NCBI GenBank assembly: GCA_944324635.1
Contig: CALUXC010000003.1
Span: 1-64,000 of the forward strand
DNA length: 64,000 bases
Source of the DNA: Candidatus Avelusimicrobium intestinipullorum
Lineage (GTDB): Bacteria > Elusimicrobiota > Elusimicrobia > Elusimicrobiales > Elusimicrobiaceae
Reading direction: 5' to 3'
Position 1 is the stretch's first letter; each line of letters begins with the position of its first letter. Below, piece after piece: positions 34,803 to 44,066 of this stretch. The translations under genes were made by a program, and so were the position numbers. Below the pieces are notes generated by a model. That model was not told the origin of the DNA, searched no databases, and saw only the letters and a list, made by a program, of their open reading frames with translations.

Positions 34803-35816
34803 CTATTTTCCGCGTTTGCGGTATTTTTTTGACTTCTTTAAGCGGGTGATAAAATCCTTGGTCACGTTGACGGGTTTTTCCCCGTAGAGGAGTTCGTCTT
34901 TTCGGACGATGGCTCCCACATTTCTCTTCTTGGCGAAAGACTTTATCTCCGTGTAGATATCTTTCAAAATTTCATTTACTTCTTTCTTTTCCAACTTCAA
35001 AATTTCTTCGCGGGTTGTATATTTATAATTATCAATAAAAAAGCTCCGCTCCGCAATAATTTTCTTGTTGGAAGCGATACGCGCCGTTAAATCGTCCAGC
35101 TCGGCCGGCGTGTTAAGCGGGCTGGTGGATAAAATTTCCGCACCCGAAAACGTCAGCCGGTTGAGTACATTGCCCAACAGCAGCGAATCGGCACTTTCTT
35201 CTATTTTGGGCAGCAGCGGCTGCGGCTCCACCACGATGCGCTCGTAAAACGGTTTTAATTCCCGCACCTGCTGGGCCAGACGGCGGTTTTCAGCTTCCAG
35301 CACGTCTATCAAGGCTTTGGCCCCGCGGACTTCTTCTTCTTTGGACAAAATTTTCAGCCGAATTTGTTCTTTTACGGCTATCGTGCGCGGGTGCTCGTTG
35401 AACGCTTCGTCTATATCTATATAGGCTACCGTCAGGCATTTAAGCGGTTCCTGCGGGGTGTCGTTTTCTTCTTCCGAAAAGGACTCTTCCGTTTCTGCCG
35501 GGGCCGTTTCGGGCGCGGCGGCAGGTTGGGAAACCGCAGGCTGAGCCGTTGGCGCGGCTTCTTGCGCGGCCGCGGGAGCCTGTTGGTCGGGCGTTTGGGG
35601 AGGGTTTACCTCGTCAAAGGCCTGCTTTTTGGTTTCTTCGGGCAAGACAATTTTGTCCTCTTCTTTGGCTTGTTCTTGCTGGAGGGCGGCGTCCTTAGCT
35701 AAAATGGAGGCCACGGCCGCAGCTTCTTCGGGAGATAATTTATCTGCCGAAGCGTCCTGCGCGGCCAGCGGCGCCGCTAAACTTACAGCCAGTAAAAACA
35801 GCCAAACTTTCTTCAT
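34803..35816 (-). CDS. OmpH/Skp-like periplasmic chaperone with long low-complexity insert
   Basis: A 337-residue secreted protein (signal cleaved near LAAQD, residue 20). Residues about 55-125 are Pro/Ala/Glu/Gln-rich low complexity, absent from E. coli Skp (about 161 residues). From residue 128 (LTVAYIDIDEAFNEHPRTIAVKE) it has the OmpH start pattern and then a coiled-coil arm, followed by a second helical segment and a basic C-terminus (RLKKSKKYRKRGK). The bamA-skp-lpxD order supports a chaperone of outer-membrane proteins. The extension is unexplained. Confidence 0.7.
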   Translation of the reverse strand: MKKVWLFLLAVSLAAPLAAQDASADKLSPEEAAAVASILAKDAALQQEQAKEEDKIVLPEETKKQAFDEVNPPQTPDQQAPAAAQEAAPTAQPAVSQPAAAPETAPAETEESFSEEENDTPQEPLKCLTVAYIDIDEAFNEHPRTIAVKEQIRLKILSKEEEVRGAKALIDVLEAENRRLAQQVRELKPFYERIVVEPQPLLPKIEESADSLLLGNVLNRLTFSGAEILSTSPLNTPAELDDLTARIASNKKIIAERSFFIDNYKYTTREEILKLEKKEVNEILKDIYTEIKSFAKKRNVGAIVRKDELLYGEKPVNVTKDFITRLKKSKKYRKRGK

Positions 35817-35823
35817 ACGCCTC

Positions 35824-38187
35824 CTACATCATGTTAGAGATGTTGAAGTAGAAATGGGAACGGTCTTCGTTGGACTTGTGGTTCAGGCCGTACCCCCAGT
35901 CAATACGGATCGGCAAGGACGGCGTGGTAAACCGCAGGCCTACGCCTACGCCGGCTTTAAACTGGTTTACGTCCGGGCCCAGCGAAAATTCCAAATCATC
36001 AAACTTGTTCCACGAGTTGCCCAAGTCAAAGAAGAACGCCAGCTGCGCCATGTTGCGCCGTCCTTCGCGCGCCAGCGGGAAGCGCAGTTCCGCATTCATC
36101 ACGTAGTACATATCCCCGCCGTAAAGCGGCCCCACTTCGCCCGCGCGTTCGTACCCGCGGATCGTGTCCGCCCCGCCCAGGAAGAACTTTTCATACGGCG
36201 GCACTTCTTCCGTGCGTCCGTACGCCTGCACGGAGCCGATTTTGTTGGACAACACAAATACAATCGGGTAGTTGCCGCCCACATTCCATACCGTGTGGTT
36301 GAAAATGGAACGGGCGTTTAAGTACCACAAATCCAAGTCGCCGCCAATCGGGCCGCCCGCCAGGGCCAGGCCGATGGAGTTGCGCCAGCCGCGGGTGGGG
36401 TCCCACATATTGTCGCGCGTGTCCACCGCAAAGTCTACGCTGAAGGTGGACATATTCGTATCCCCTTTGGCGATACAGGTGGACGGATCTTGACCGGGCT
36501 TACACACAAAAGCTTCATCAATATCGTAAATATCAATGTTTTCAAACGAGTAGCCCAGCGAAAGCTGGTAAATATCGTCGTTAAAGCGCGGGCCTACTTT
36601 GATGCGTCCGCCCAGGCGTTTTTCGGTATAGGCCTGGTTCTCGGTGGAGAAAGAGCGGTAGCGGCGGGTGTTGAACAAATCTACGCCCAGCGAGGTCGGT
36701 TTGTCATAAATCCACGGGGTGGACCAGCTGACGGTGTAATCCAAAATTTCTTTACCAAACAACGTCCGCAAAGACAGGCGCTGCGCCCGCCCAAACAGGT
36801 TCATATGGTTGATGGATACTTCGCCGTACAAGCCGTCCATGGAGCTCATGGCAAGCCCCGCCGTAAACATACCCGGGCGGCCTTCCACCACGTTAAAGCC
36901 CAGGTCCACTTTTTGCGGGTCGGCGGTGGGCTGGAGGTCAATTTGAACGTCGTTGATAAATCCCAGGTTCAAAATTTTGGTTTGGCTGCGGCGGATTTTT
37001 TCGTTATCGTACAAATCCCCGGGGTGAATGGAAAGTTCGCGCGTAAAGACGTATTTTTTCGTATTTTCATAGCCGGTCACGTCCACATGGTCAATGTAGA
37101 AAATGTGCCCTTCGGCAATGTCAAACGTGATGTCCAGGCGGCCGTCTTCAATCTTTTTGACGGGGTTCACCCGCACCTGCAGGTAGCCTTTGTTGGCGTA
37201 TTGTTCCTGAATGGCTACGATGGTATCGTCAAAATCTTTTTGGTTGTAGAGTTTGCCTTCGCGGAAGAAGACCTGTTTGTCCAGTTCTTCCTGGGTAAAC
37301 ACATTGTTGCCTTCAAAGGCTACGGAGCCGAAATTCACTTTTTCGCCTTCGGTCAAATCGTACGTCAAGGTGACTTCCGTTTTGGCTTCGTTCATGTCCA
37401 CCTGCGGGGTGGAAAGGTTAAATTCGGAGTACCCTTTGTTGCGTCCGTAAAGAATCATTTTCACCCAGTCTTTCTGCAAGTTCTGGGGTTTGAATACTTT
37501 GCCGGGGCGGTTGGAGGCTTTTTTGAGGATTTTGTCCGTGGGCAGTTCGGTGGCTTCCCCGTTAAAATTGACGGTTTTCACCCGCACGCGTTCGCCTTCG
37601 TTGATGATGAGTTTTACATAGACTACGCCCAGCTTTTCGTCGCGCGTCAGTTCGTATTTTACGTCCGCGCTGATGTAGCCTTTTTCGGCATATTTGGCTT
37701 TGATGCGTTCCAGGTCCGCTTCCAGCTTGGCTTCGTTGAACGGGTCTTTGAGTTTAAGCGTCATGGCCTGGGTGATGGCCCCTTTGCCCAGGTGTTTGCG
37801 TCCTTCGTAGGTCAGGCGGTCAAAAATGGGTTTTTCCTGCACCAGGTAGGTCAGGCGGTGGCAGGGGTATTCTTCGCGCCCGTCTTTTTCGGTACGGGTG
37901 CCGGCCATGGGGGAAATGTCTATCTCCACCTGGTCAAAACTGCCCAAGGCGGAAATATCGTGAATGTCTTCGGAAATGGTGAAGCGTTCGTAGAGCTCGC
38001 CTTTTTTGGAGTGGGCCGCTTTGGTGACGGTCTTGGAGCGGATATTTTTTAATCCGTCCACGGCAATGTCGCAAATCATCCACGGGCCGTTAGGGTCCAC
38101 TTCCGGCTGCGCGGGGGTTTCTTCCGCGCGCGCGTACGAAACGGCCAAAATTCCGGTTAAAATAAGCAGGGCCAAACGTTTGGACAA
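35824..38187 (-). CDS. bamA: Outer-membrane protein assembly factor BamA
   Basis: A 787-residue Omp85 protein. A signal peptide (to about residue 20) precedes about five POTRA domains to near residue 430 (for example RLTYEGRKHLGKGAITQA and FEGNNVFTQEELDKQVFFRE). The C-terminal Omp85 barrel (about 430-787) carries FFLGGADTIRGYERAGEVGP, containing the conserved RGY loop motif, and ends in a beta signal (SHFYFNISNMM). It inserts barrel proteins into the outer membrane. First gene of the lipid A run. Confidence 0.96.
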   Translation of the reverse strand: MSKRLALLILTGILAVSYARAEETPAQPEVDPNGPWMICDIAVDGLKNIRSKTVTKAAHSKKGELYERFTISEDIHDISALGSFDQVEIDISPMAGTRTEKDGREEYPCHRLTYLVQEKPIFDRLTYEGRKHLGKGAITQAMTLKLKDPFNEAKLEADLERIKAKYAEKGYISADVKYELTRDEKLGVVYVKLIINEGERVRVKTVNFNGEATELPTDKILKKASNRPGKVFKPQNLQKDWVKMILYGRNKGYSEFNLSTPQVDMNEAKTEVTLTYDLTEGEKVNFGSVAFEGNNVFTQEELDKQVFFREGKLYNQKDFDDTIVAIQEQYANKGYLQVRVNPVKKIEDGRLDITFDIAEGHIFYIDHVDVTGYENTKKYVFTRELSIHPGDLYDNEKIRRSQTKILNLGFINDVQIDLQPTADPQKVDLGFNVVEGRPGMFTAGLAMSSMDGLYGEVSINHMNLFGRAQRLSLRTLFGKEILDYTVSWSTPWIYDKPTSLGVDLFNTRRYRSFSTENQAYTEKRLGGRIKVGPRFNDDIYQLSLGYSFENIDIYDIDEAFVCKPGQDPSTCIAKGDTNMSTFSVDFAVDTRDNMWDPTRGWRNSIGLALAGGPIGGDLDLWYLNARSIFNHTVWNVGGNYPIVFVLSNKIGSVQAYGRTEEVPPYEKFFLGGADTIRGYERAGEVGPLYGGDMYYVMNAELRFPLAREGRRNMAQLAFFFDLGNSWNKFDDLEFSLGPDVNQFKAGVGVGLRFTTPSLPIRIDWGYGLNHKSNEDRSHFYFNISNMM

Positions 38188-38215
38188 AGGATACCTCCCC
38201 CAGGTTGTCTGTTTA

Positions 38216-38250
38216 ATAAAAAAGCCCGCACTAAGGAATAAGCACGGGCT
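38216..38250 (-). terminator. Intrinsic terminator after rpmB
   Basis: On the minus strand AGCCCG pairs with CGGGCT around a 16-nt loop, then a T-run. It lies between rpmB and bamA and may also affect entry into the bamA run. Confidence 0.65.
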
Positions 38251-38271
38251 GTTTCGTCCAAAAAAGATGAC

Positions 38272-38466
38272 TTATTTGGTGGGTCTTTTCGCCAAACCGC
38301 TTTTGATGCAGCCGGTGCAAACGTACGCGGTCTGAGTTTTGCCGTCCAAGACCACTTTCTGCTTCTGGAGGTTCGGTTTGAAGCTTCTTTTCGTTCTCAT
38401 ATTAGAGTGGCTGTAAGAGCCGCCGGACACCGGGGCTTTTCCGCACACTGCACATTTATACGCCAT
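38272..38466 (-). CDS. rpmB: Ribosomal protein bL28
   Basis: A 64-residue large-subunit protein. MAYKCAVCGKAPVSGG and YVCTGCIKSG supply two Cys pairs, the zinc-binding C+ form. The central SHSNMRTKRSFKPNLQKQ is the conserved basic segment. It has its own promoter (38535-38506) and terminator, so it is monocistronic. Confidence 0.96.
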   Translation of the reverse strand: MAYKCAVCGKAPVSGGSYSHSNMRTKRSFKPNLQKQKVVLDGKTQTAYVCTGCIKSGLAKRPTK

Positions 38467-38505
38467 AGTTTCCTTCCTTATAACTGAATTAAATTTGGTT
38501 CCTAT

Positions 38506-38535
38506 ATTCTAGTAAATAAAAGTCCTTTCTGTCCA
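38506..38535 (-). promoter_or_regulatory. Promoter for rpmB
   Basis: TGGACA (38535-38530), an 18-nt spacer and TAGAAT (38511-38506) on the minus strand. The -35 lies just past the stop of the TerC-family gene. Confidence 0.6.
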
Positions 38536-38538
38536 GTC

Positions 38539-39474
38539 TTACGCCTCTTTGGGAGGGAAAAACTTGCTGGCCAAAATGGACAGGGCCAAAATCCCCACAA
38601 TCACGCCCAAAGACGCCGCCACCGGGATTTTGAAATAATGCGAAATCAGCATTTTTACGCCCACAAAGAACAAAATGACCGAAATGCCGTATTTGAGGTA
38701 CGGGAATTTGCCCGCCATGCCCGAAAGCAGGAAATACAGCGAGCGCAGCCCGATAATGGCAAAAATGTTGGACGAGTAGACCAAGAACGTATCCTGCGTA
38801 ATGGAAAGCACCGCCGGGATAGAGTCCACCGCGAAAATCAAGTCCGACATTTCAATCACCAACACCGCCGCAAAGAGCGGGGTGGCGTAGCGCTTGGCAT
38901 TTTCCACGGTAAAGAAGTTTTCGCCGTGGTAGTCCGCCTTAAGCGGCATGAACTTTTGGAGCACTTTTAGCACAAACGATTGGCTGGGGTCAAAATTATC
39001 GTCTTCCTTTTGCAAGAGCATTTTGGAAGCGGTAAAAATAAGCAGCGCGCCGAAGACGTAAATCGTCCACGAGAACATGGAAATCAGCTTTACGCCCAGG
39101 AAAATGAAGATAAAACGCAGTACTACCGCCCCTAAAATACCCCACAGCAGGGCCTTGGGCTGCAAATTGTGCGGAATGGCAAAGTAGCTGAAAATCATGA
39201 TAAACACGAACATGTTGTCTACCGACAGGGAGTATTCCAACACGTAACCCGTGTAAAATTCCAGCGCATGGCGCGGGCCTTCCACCAGCCAAATGGCGCT
39301 GCCAAACAACGCCGCCAAAGACACCCAGGCGCACACCATCACGCCCGCTTCTTTAATGCTCACCTTTCCGTGATGTTTGTTCAGCACGGCCAAATCAATA
39401 AACAAAGCCGCCAGCACAATAACCCAAAAGGCTATCCACATGGCGACCGATACGGTAGTGGTTACAGGTTCCAT
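38539..39474 (-). CDS. TerC/Alx-family membrane protein
   Basis: A 311-residue inner-membrane protein with about nine membrane segments. It carries the TerC pattern EYSLSVDNMFVFIMIFSYF near residue 80 and VIEMSDLIFAVDSIPAVL near 210, with the conserved acidic residues in these helices. Some relatives export manganese or provide tellurite resistance. ATG 39474 is preferred; the TTG at 39510 would lie upstream of the AGGAG site. No tel operon genes are nearby. Confidence 0.88.
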   Translation of the reverse strand: MEPVTTTVSVAMWIAFWVIVLAALFIDLAVLNKHHGKVSIKEAGVMVCAWVSLAALFGSAIWLVEGPRHALEFYTGYVLEYSLSVDNMFVFIMIFSYFAIPHNLQPKALLWGILGAVVLRFIFIFLGVKLISMFSWTIYVFGALLIFTASKMLLQKEDDNFDPSQSFVLKVLQKFMPLKADYHGENFFTVENAKRYATPLFAAVLVIEMSDLIFAVDSIPAVLSITQDTFLVYSSNIFAIIGLRSLYFLLSGMAGKFPYLKYGISVILFFVGVKMLISHYFKIPVAASLGVIVGILALSILASKFFPPKEA

Positions 39475-39547
39475 TCTTTCTGCTTTTCTCCTAAATTCTA
39501 AGGGATACAATCCGCCGATTTGGCGCTAAGGCGCCTGGCGGCAAAAA

Positions 39548-39620
39548 AGCCGAGGATGGGAATCGAACCCACAACCTACGGTTTACAAAACCGTTGCTCT
39601 GCCAGTTGAGCTACCTCGGC
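39548..39620 (-). tRNA. tRNA-Thr (anticodon TGT)
   Basis: On the minus strand the acceptor GCCGAGG (39620-39614) pairs with CCTCGGC (39555-39549), discriminator T39548. The anticodon stem ACGGT/ACCGT encloses TTTGTAA, giving TGT for threonine. The T-arm contains GGTTCGATTCC. CCA is not encoded. Confidence 0.95.
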
Positions 39621-39635
39621 ACATAAAGCAAGGAT

Positions 39636-39664
39636 ATTTTATCATTTTTTGGCTTCGGCTCCAA
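39636..39664 (-). promoter_or_regulatory. Promoter for tRNA-Thr
   Basis: TTGGAG (39664-39659), a 17-nt spacer and TAAAAT (39641-39636) on the minus strand, about 16 nt before the tRNA. A separate TAAAAT (39678-39683, plus strand) may serve the divergent protease gene. Confidence 0.55.
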
Positions 39665-39700
39665 TTTCCCTTTATGGTAAAATAGAAAAAAGGGGGAATT

Positions 39701-41404
39701 ATGAAAAAATTTTGTCTTTTGTTTTGTATGCTCTTTTTGACCGCCGCTTCTTTTGGGCAGAACCTCTGCCAGGTGGCGGAGCAGTGGCCGCTGCAACAGC
39801 TGGAAACGGAGCTCCAGCGCGGCATGAAAGTGTTCAAAAAACAGAAACCGGCCGTGTATTACTTGTCTTACACCTATACGGAACAGGAAGAAAAATCACT
39901 GGCCGTGGCGGAAAGCGGCGTATTGCGCCAGAGCGATCAAAACCGTGCCTACTTGGGCGTGATGGCCCGCGCCGGAAGCCCGCGGCTGGATAATACCCGC
40001 GAATTAAAATCGGGCGGGTCCTCTTATTATATGCCCACGGTGGGGGTTCCCTTTTTCCCCAATAAAGACGGCAAAGCCTTCCGCACCTTTGTGTGGCGCT
40101 TGACGCAGGACGCCGTGGACGGCGCCCAAAAAGGCTTTACCCGCGCCCAGGCGGACAGTTTAACCTCCTCCGACCGTTCCGACCCGTCGGACGATTTTGT
40201 CTTCCCGCCCAAAGAACAGTATTGCCGCGAGGAAGCGTTCCCTCCTTTTGATTTGGAAAAAATAAAAGCCTTGCTGCTGAAAGCCTCTTCTTTAGCGCAA
40301 GGTGAAAAGTTTATTTTGGACAGCAATTTCAGCTTTTCCACCCGCATGGGGTACCGCTATTTTGTGGATTCCGTCGGTTCTCGCATCAAGACGCCTTTTG
40401 TGTACGCCCGTATGGGGTATATGGTAACGGGGCAAACGGCGGACGGATCGCGTCTGACCCGTTCGGAATATTATGACGTCTTAAACGAAAAAGAACTCCC
40501 TAACGAAGAAAAATTCTTGGCAGACGTAAAACGCTCTATCGCCGAGCTGAACACGCTCTATACCGCGCCGGAAGCCGAACCCATGACCGCGCCCGCCATT
40601 TTGAAAAACCGCGCCATGGCCGTTTTTGTGCATGAGGTATTGGGCCACCGCGTGGAAGGGCATCGCCAAAAAGACGATGCTTTTGGCAAAACGTTTACCG
40701 AAAAAGTAGGCAAGCCGGTCGTGTCGCCCATTTTGAGCATTGTGGACGACCCCACCTTGGCGTATTTTGACGGCATACCCCTGCGCGGATTTTATGAATA
40801 TGACGACGAAGGCGTGAAATCCCGCCCCGTCACCATTATTGAGAACGGGGTACTCAAAAACTTTTTAATGAGCAGCAGCCCTATAGAAGGCTTCCCTCTT
40901 TCCAACGGGCACGGCCGTGCGGCGTTGGGCTCCCGCCCCGTATCGCGTATGGGCAATACGCGGGTGATTGCGTCCGAAACCGTTCCCTACCAGAAGCTGG
41001 AGCAAATGCTTTTAGACGAAATCAAACGCCAAGGCAAACCGTACGGATTTATTATAGAAGACTTGTCCGGCGGGTTTACCCAAACCAGCACCTATGCGCC
41101 GCAGGCGTTTAAGCTGGAACCTACCATGGTGTACCGTATTTATCCCGACGGACGCAAAGAAGCCGTGCGCGGGGCGGATATGGTGGGTACGCCGCTGGTG
41201 AGTTTTAATAAAGTATTGGCCGCGGCCGACGACTACGCCGTGTTTAACGGTTCTTGCGGGGCCGAGTCGGGCTGGGTGCCCGTGTCGGGCATTGCCCCCA
41301 GCGTACTTTTGGAAGCGCTGGAAATTGAAAAAACCGAAAAGAGCGGGGACAAACCGCCCCTGCTTCCGCCGCCTTATGATGCCAAAAAAGGAGGGTCCAA
41401 ATGA
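39701..41404 (+). CDS. Secreted TldD-like metalloprotease
   Basis: A 567-residue protein of the TldD/PmbA (peptidase U62) family, unusual in carrying a signal peptide (MKKFCLLFCMLFLTAASFGQ), so it acts in the periplasm or outside. The zinc site is the HEVLGHRVEGH segment at residues 311-321, matching the TldD HExxxH motif. The later SSSPIEGFPLSNGHGRAALG and FIIEDLSGGFTQTSTYAPQAF stretches are family features. Known TldD/TldE pairs are cytoplasmic and mature peptides. It overlaps the next gene by 4 bp. Confidence 0.85.
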   Translation: MKKFCLLFCMLFLTAASFGQNLCQVAEQWPLQQLETELQRGMKVFKKQKPAVYYLSYTYTEQEEKSLAVAESGVLRQSDQNRAYLGVMARAGSPRLDNTRELKSGGSSYYMPTVGVPFFPNKDGKAFRTFVWRLTQDAVDGAQKGFTRAQADSLTSSDRSDPSDDFVFPPKEQYCREEAFPPFDLEKIKALLLKASSLAQGEKFILDSNFSFSTRMGYRYFVDSVGSRIKTPFVYARMGYMVTGQTADGSRLTRSEYYDVLNEKELPNEEKFLADVKRSIAELNTLYTAPEAEPMTAPAILKNRAMAVFVHEVLGHRVEGHRQKDDAFGKTFTEKVGKPVVSPILSIVDDPTLAYFDGIPLRGFYEYDDEGVKSRPVTIIENGVLKNFLMSSSPIEGFPLSNGHGRAALGSRPVSRMGNTRVIASETVPYQKLEQMLLDEIKRQGKPYGFIIEDLSGGFTQTSTYAPQAFKLEPTMVYRIYPDGRKEAVRGADMVGTPLVSFNKVLAAADDYAVFNGSCGAESGWVPVSGIAPSVLLEALEIEKTEKSGDKPPLLPPPYDAKKGGSK

Positions 41405-43035
41405 AAAAGATTTGCTTATTTCTTTGCTTGCTGACTGCGGCCGTATCGGGCTGGAGCGCCTCTGTGCCGGACAATATGTACTTTCATGCCATGAAGGACG
41501 AAATGAAGCGTTCCCTTAAAAAACTGCGCATGAAAGACAATCCCAAACCCTATTATATAGCCTATAAACTTAAAAACAGTTATTCCCAGGTTTGGAGTGC
41601 CAACCTGGGGGGCGAATATGCCGCGTCTTCCTCGGCGCCCAATTTGGAAATATCCGCCGTGCTGGCCGTAGGCTCGGCCAAAGAGGATAACCTGGGGTTT
41701 GAAGGCGACCGGTTTTATTATCAGCCTTCCCAAATGGGGTATATCCCGCAAAGCTATTGGGGGATCCGCCATGCCTTGTGGCAAATGAGCAACCAGGAGT
41801 TTTTGGCCGCGGTGGATTCTTATAAAAAGAAACAAACCTATAAGGAACAAAAACAAATCAAACAGGACTACCCGGATTTTGCTTCTGCCAAGCAAGCGAC
41901 CTTTGTGGAAGAGATTCCCGCCTTCGCCAAATTGCCTGATGAACCCTTGCAGGCGATGGTTACCCGTTTGTCCGCCAAAGGCAAAGGGGTGGACTATTTG
42001 AACCGATTTGGCGTAAACATTGTAAACGAACAGGCGGACGAATACTATCTAAACAGTGACGGCGGCTTGTACCAGCTGTGCCGGAAAAACATGTATGTGG
42101 GTTTCTCGGCGGAGTTTTACAACCAGGCCGGCTATTTGTCCCAATTTTCTAAAGTCTATCCGCTGCCGGCGGGAGTGGTTCCTAACGAGCAGGAGCTCAG
42201 CCAACAGGCGGACGAAGTCCTTCGCGAACTGGACCAAATGTACCGCGCCAAAAAAGTGGAACAGCCGTATTTGGGCCCGGTATTGCTGACGCCGCGCGCG
42301 GCGGTGTCCTTTTTGGAGGATTTGTTCGTGGCCGATATGAACCACGTAACGCCGCTGTTGCAAATTACCGGCGCGGAGGATCCGACGGCGGGTGCTTTTC
42401 GCAATAAAGAAGGTATGCGCGTGATGAGCAATGTGGTGGAAGCGTATGACAAGCCGCTTGAACGTGAATATAGAGGCATTACCTTGCAGGGTTTTATGCC
42501 CGTAGATGACGAAGGCGTGCGCCCGCAGGAACTGAAGCTCGTAAGCAGTGGGCGCCTGCTCAATTTGCCGCTTTCCCGCCGGGCCGGAAAGAAAAATTTG
42601 CCCAGCAACGGCCATGCCCGCATGGGGGACAAAACCTATCCGCGCGAAGCGCTTTCCAACGTGTTTATAACGGCTAAAAATCCGCTTTCTCAAGAGGAAT
42701 TGGAGGCCAAATTGCTGGCGCGCTGCCGTGAACTGGAGCTGGAGTACGGATACATCCTGCACGAGTTCCAGCCGGGGCAAAAAGTGTTGCAGGCGGAGCG
42801 TATCTATACCGCGGACGGCCGCCGAGAACCGGTGTTCTTTTTTGAGCCGGTAGGCTTAAATGCCCGCGCCCTGCGCGACATTTTGGCCGCCGGGGCGGAC
42901 GATAAAATGTATGCCTTGATGGACGTGTACGGCCGGAAGTATTCCCTGGTGGCGCCTTCGCTCTTGGTGGACGAAACGGAACTGACCGTGCGGGAACAAA
43001 CCCCAGACCGAAAACCGCTGATTGCCAAACCTTAA
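41401..43035 (+). CDS. Secreted TldE/PmbA-like partner lacking HExxxH
   Basis: A 544-residue paralogue of the preceding gene, also with a signal peptide (to about residue 20, SGWSASV). The region corresponding to HExxxH reads LEDLFVADMNHVTPL, with no His-Glu motif, like TldE. Shared family segments include the LSRRAGKKNLPSNGHARMGD stretch and EYRGITLQGFMPVDDEGV. It most likely forms a heteromer with the upstream metalloprotease. Ends at a strong terminator. Confidence 0.8.
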   Translation: MKKICLFLCLLTAAVSGWSASVPDNMYFHAMKDEMKRSLKKLRMKDNPKPYYIAYKLKNSYSQVWSANLGGEYAASSSAPNLEISAVLAVGSAKEDNLGFEGDRFYYQPSQMGYIPQSYWGIRHALWQMSNQEFLAAVDSYKKKQTYKEQKQIKQDYPDFASAKQATFVEEIPAFAKLPDEPLQAMVTRLSAKGKGVDYLNRFGVNIVNEQADEYYLNSDGGLYQLCRKNMYVGFSAEFYNQAGYLSQFSKVYPLPAGVVPNEQELSQQADEVLRELDQMYRAKKVEQPYLGPVLLTPRAAVSFLEDLFVADMNHVTPLLQITGAEDPTAGAFRNKEGMRVMSNVVEAYDKPLEREYRGITLQGFMPVDDEGVRPQELKLVSSGRLLNLPLSRRAGKKNLPSNGHARMGDKTYPREALSNVFITAKNPLSQEELEAKLLARCRELELEYGYILHEFQPGQKVLQAERIYTADGRREPVFFFEPVGLNARALRDILAAGADDKMYALMDVYGRKYSLVAPSLLVDETELTVREQTPDRKPLIAKP

Positions 43036-43043
43036 TAAACGAA

Positions 43044-43074
43044 AAACGCCCCGCACAAAGCGGGGCGTTTTTTT
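43044..43074 (+). terminator. Intrinsic terminator after the TldE-like gene
   Basis: AAACGCCCCGC pairs with GCGGGGCGTTT around ACAAA, and a T-run follows. The A-run on the other side lets it also serve the convergent TPR gene. Confidence 0.9.
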
Positions 43075-43085
43075 AGGGCAAGCGC

Positions 43086-44066
43086 TTAAAAGTGTAACTG
43101 TTTTAGCAGGAGCTGGGTTACTTTCCCGGTAAAAGTATCGGGATCGTCTTCTACGATTTGGCGCATCAAAGAAGCGCTGTCTTTTTTGTTACCCAGGTAG
43201 TATTCGTCCATCGCCAGCACCAAACGGGCCAGCTGATTGGCGGGCGCCTGGCTGAGGATTTGCTGAGCAATTTGGGCGGATTCGGTGTAGCGCTGCAATT
43301 CGTAGAGCCAAAGAGCTTTGTTGGCCAGCAAGTCCTGGCGTTGAGGGGCAAGCATAATGGCCGCATTTAAGTTGGCCAGGGCTTCCTGCGGGCGGCCCAG
43401 GCCGCGGGCGGCTTTGGCGCTTAAGAGCCAAAAATCCGGGGAAGAATTGTCCTCTTCCAGGGCCATGGTGATGTGGATAAACGCGTCTTTATAATTGCGT
43501 TGGCGCAGAAATGTTTCGGCGTAGCGGGCCCGGTAAATGGGCTCGGCGGACGGGTTTAGTTCAAAAAAACGGTCATAAAAAGAACGCGCTTTGGAATAAA
43601 ACCCCATTTTGCTGTAGTTGGCCCCTTGCCCGGCCAAGGCTTCCAAATTATTGGGTTCTTCCGCCAGGGCCCTTTCATAGAGGTCTATGGAACGGTCCGT
43701 TAAATCGGTCCTCTGGTACAGGCTGGCGGCCGCCAGGAGCAGCGGTACGTTTTGCGGGTGGAATTCCAACGCTTCCAAATACACTTCCAGCGCTTTGCTC
43801 AGCTGGCCTAACTGTTCATAGCTCATACCCAGCAAGCGGTAGGCGCGGGCTTCGCGGCGTTTAACGTTTTTGGTTTTATAAATGTAATCGGACAGGTGGT
43901 GTATAGCTTCCGGATAGTTCCCTTCCGAATACAGGTCCCGCGCTTCCACATATTCCTTGCGGTCCCCTGCCGGAGCCAAGCCCAAAAAACCCGTTTGGGT
44001 GGCGCTGCAGCCCCCCAAGAACAGGCAAAAAGCGGTTAAAAATAATACATTACGGTTTGAAAACAT
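43086..44066 (-). CDS. TPR-repeat lipoprotein
   Basis: A 326-residue lipoprotein (lipobox LGGC, Cys20). From residue 38 it is built of TPR units: YVEARDLYSEGNYPEAIHHL, AYRLLGMSYEQLGQLSKAL, LAGQGANYSKMGFYSKARS, and further repeats to near 300. ATG 44066 is chosen because the signal begins there; a longer reading would overlap the patatin gene in a non-homologous frame. It overlaps the patatin gene by 17 bp and is last in a six-gene envelope operon. Partners are unknown. Confidence 0.8.
   Translation of the reverse strand: MFSNRNVLFLTAFCLFLGGCSATQTGFLGLAPAGDRKEYVEARDLYSEGNYPEAIHHLSDYIYKTKNVKRREARAYRLLGMSYEQLGQLSKALEVYLEALEFHPQNVPLLLAAASLYQRTDLTDRSIDLYERALAEEPNNLEALAGQGANYSKMGFYSKARSFYDRFFELNPSAEPIYRARYAETFLRQRNYKDAFIHITMALEEDNSSPDFWLLSAKAARGLGRPQEALANLNAAIMLAPQRQDLLANKALWLYELQRYTESAQIAQQILSQAPANQLARLVLAMDEYYLGNKKDSASLMRQIVEDDPDTFTGKVTQLLLKQLHF

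Noticed and set aside
36490..38052. Long open frame (520 codons) opposite bamA
   Set aside because: Antisense to a gene with clear POTRA and barrel features; an artefact of codon bias.
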